A stretch of DNA of 64,000 nucleotides, from NCBI GenBank assembly GCA_025331125.1, contig JAOALB010000071.1:124001-188000 (forward strand). The letters are read 5' to 3'. Below are positions 63,137 through 64,000 of this stretch, in pieces (position 1 is the stretch's first letter; each line of letters opens with the position of its first letter). The notes under the pieces are model-generated. The model searched no databases, was not told the origin of the DNA, and worked only from the letters and a program-made list of their open reading frames with translations. This stretch comes from Mycogone perniciosa. Lineage: Eukaryota; Ascomycota; Sordariomycetes; Hypocreales; Hypocreaceae. The position numbers and the translations under genes are program-made.

Positions 63137-63804
63137 TTAATCGAACTGGAAGACTGTCAGTTTAGAGAGTCGTGCCTTCGGGCCGGAGAGAAACCTACCT
63201 GTACCAAGAACGTCTCGGCGACAAATCTCGCTCTCGCATTGAGCTACTCCAGGCGTCAGTTGCGTCATAAGAAAGGATCGAGTGTGTACGTACGAAAAGC
63301 TTCATCTCGGATATCTCTTTATCAACTTCCTCCATAAACTCAATAACGAAATCCACCAATTTATGCTTCAACATTTGTTCCGTGTGGGTATTGGTGATGA
63401 GAAAGGAGATGTCGTAATCTTGGATGGGCTTCCGTCTCAGGATGAAAAAGGATTCGGCTCGCTGGGCTAGGAAACGCGAGAACTTGTATACCAGGATGTC
63501 CTCGGTTTCGTCGGCCTTCTTGACTTTGATGCTAACCCGCACGCTGTTCACACTCGGCTCGATCAGGACCCGCTCGTCCGTGTTGCGGGCAATGACTAGG
63601 TTGTTCAACAGGAGCTCTGGCGACGTCTTCGCCTCGACTTCAGGGACATTATGGCGTTCCGATACCTGCGAGGCAAAGTCGCTGAGGCACAGGGCAGCTA
63701 AGAGGGACGCGCGGACCGCGTTTCGGTAGGGCCGTAAGGTCGACTGGTTGGAGTGTCAGCGAATGCTCCACGTGCTGTGAGCGGAGATGGAGGAGAGATA
63801 CCAT
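63137..63804 (-). CDS. ARPC4: Arp2/3 complex subunit 4 (ARPC4)
   Basis: Four exons, 63804-63802, 63743-63294, 63243-63199 and 63145-63137, give 168 residues, the exact usual length. Exon 1 is only the ATG (donor GTATCT, acceptor CAACCAG) and exon 4 only F-D-stop, as the family ends in FD. Landmarks: [73 protein letters not shown], and [20 protein letters not shown]; exon 3 adds [19 protein letters not shown]4 with ARPC2 forms the structural core of Arp2/3, which nucleates branched actin for endocytosis and hyphal growth. All conserved blocks are intact. Confidence 0.95.
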
Positions 63805-64000
63805 GGCTTTGAAATGCAGATTGAGGTGGTACAGAGGAACGAAAGGGAATGATGATCACGAAAGCTGAGGGCAGTTGAAGGTGCGGCAGAAATGGATCCG
63901 GGGTGACGTTCCAGATGTGGGGTAAGTTGAGCCATCCTATTCTCGGCCACCCCCTATTCTTAGCTGTCTTTGCTTACTTAGAAGGATGTATGAAATCTAA
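63805..64000. promoter_or_regulatory. Upstream region of ARPC4, cut by the window end
   Basis: Presumed promoter and 5' leader of ARPC4. No specific element recognised. Confidence 0.4.

Noticed and set aside
1..64000. CRISPR array, operons or bacterial mobile elements
   Set aside because: Intron-bearing genes and eukaryotic families show fungal nuclear DNA; no spaced direct repeats of CRISPR type were seen.

Overview
This window is nuclear DNA of a filamentous ascomycete, most likely Eurotiales (Aspergillus/Penicillium-like). The evidence is short GT-AG introns of about 50-90 nt, genes packed on both strands, and recognisable fungal families: Set9, RPB9 with a mitochondrial L14 neighbour, a fungal LrgB-type membrane protein, an A-T-R-R glycine betaine reductase-like enzyme and a PNP-NACHT-ankyrin NLR-like gene. 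The element TACTCCGTA / TACGGAGTA recurs in the intergenic DNA. The genus is inferred; nothing here fixes the species.

Layout. 0.6-12 kb: glyoxalase-like protein, BTB protein, RING protein, a stand-alone protein with a HeLo/STAND-type N-terminal helical domain, and a large F-box-like/ankyrin protein. 13-20 kb: a second BTB protein, a C2H2 zinc-finger gene interrupted by one in-frame TAG, an OTT_1508-type deaminase whose start codon is split by an intron, and a decayed kinesin. 20-35.5 kb: secreted M28 aminopeptidase, an intron-containing tRNA-Gly, Ca2+-dependent PI-PLC-like secreted protein, Set9 histone methyltransferase, mitochondrial ribosomal protein uL14m, RPB9 (with a coding-like long intron), Pin1/Ess1 prolyl isomerase and an LrgB-like membrane protein. 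37-41.7 kb: an augmin HAUS3-like coiled-coil protein and a cysteine-rich secreted repeat protein. 41.8-50 kb: gene-poor DNA with frameshifted relics and one secreted protein. 50-56 kb: NRPS-like A-T-R-R enzyme and an amino-acid-type permease in tandem. 58.7-62.3 kb: an NLR-like PNP-NACHT-ankyrin gene broken by two frameshifts. 63.1-63.8 kb: ARPC4 of the Arp2/3 complex.

How the genes relate. There is no single operon-like system. Housekeeping genes (Set9, uL14m, RPB9, Pin1, HAUS3-like, ARPC4) alternate with accessory genes of the kinds linked to fungal self/non-self recognition or secretion (HeLo-like, ankyrin, NACHT, BTB, cysteine-rich secreted proteins). The only likely metabolic pair is the glycine betaine reductase-like enzyme with the adjacent permease. 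The items most worth following are the broken NLR with near-identical 99-bp ankyrin units, the 100-codon reading frame inside the RPB9 intron, and the single-TAG zinc-finger gene. Exon junctions were deduced by hand from splice consensus and frame, so each boundary is a prediction.
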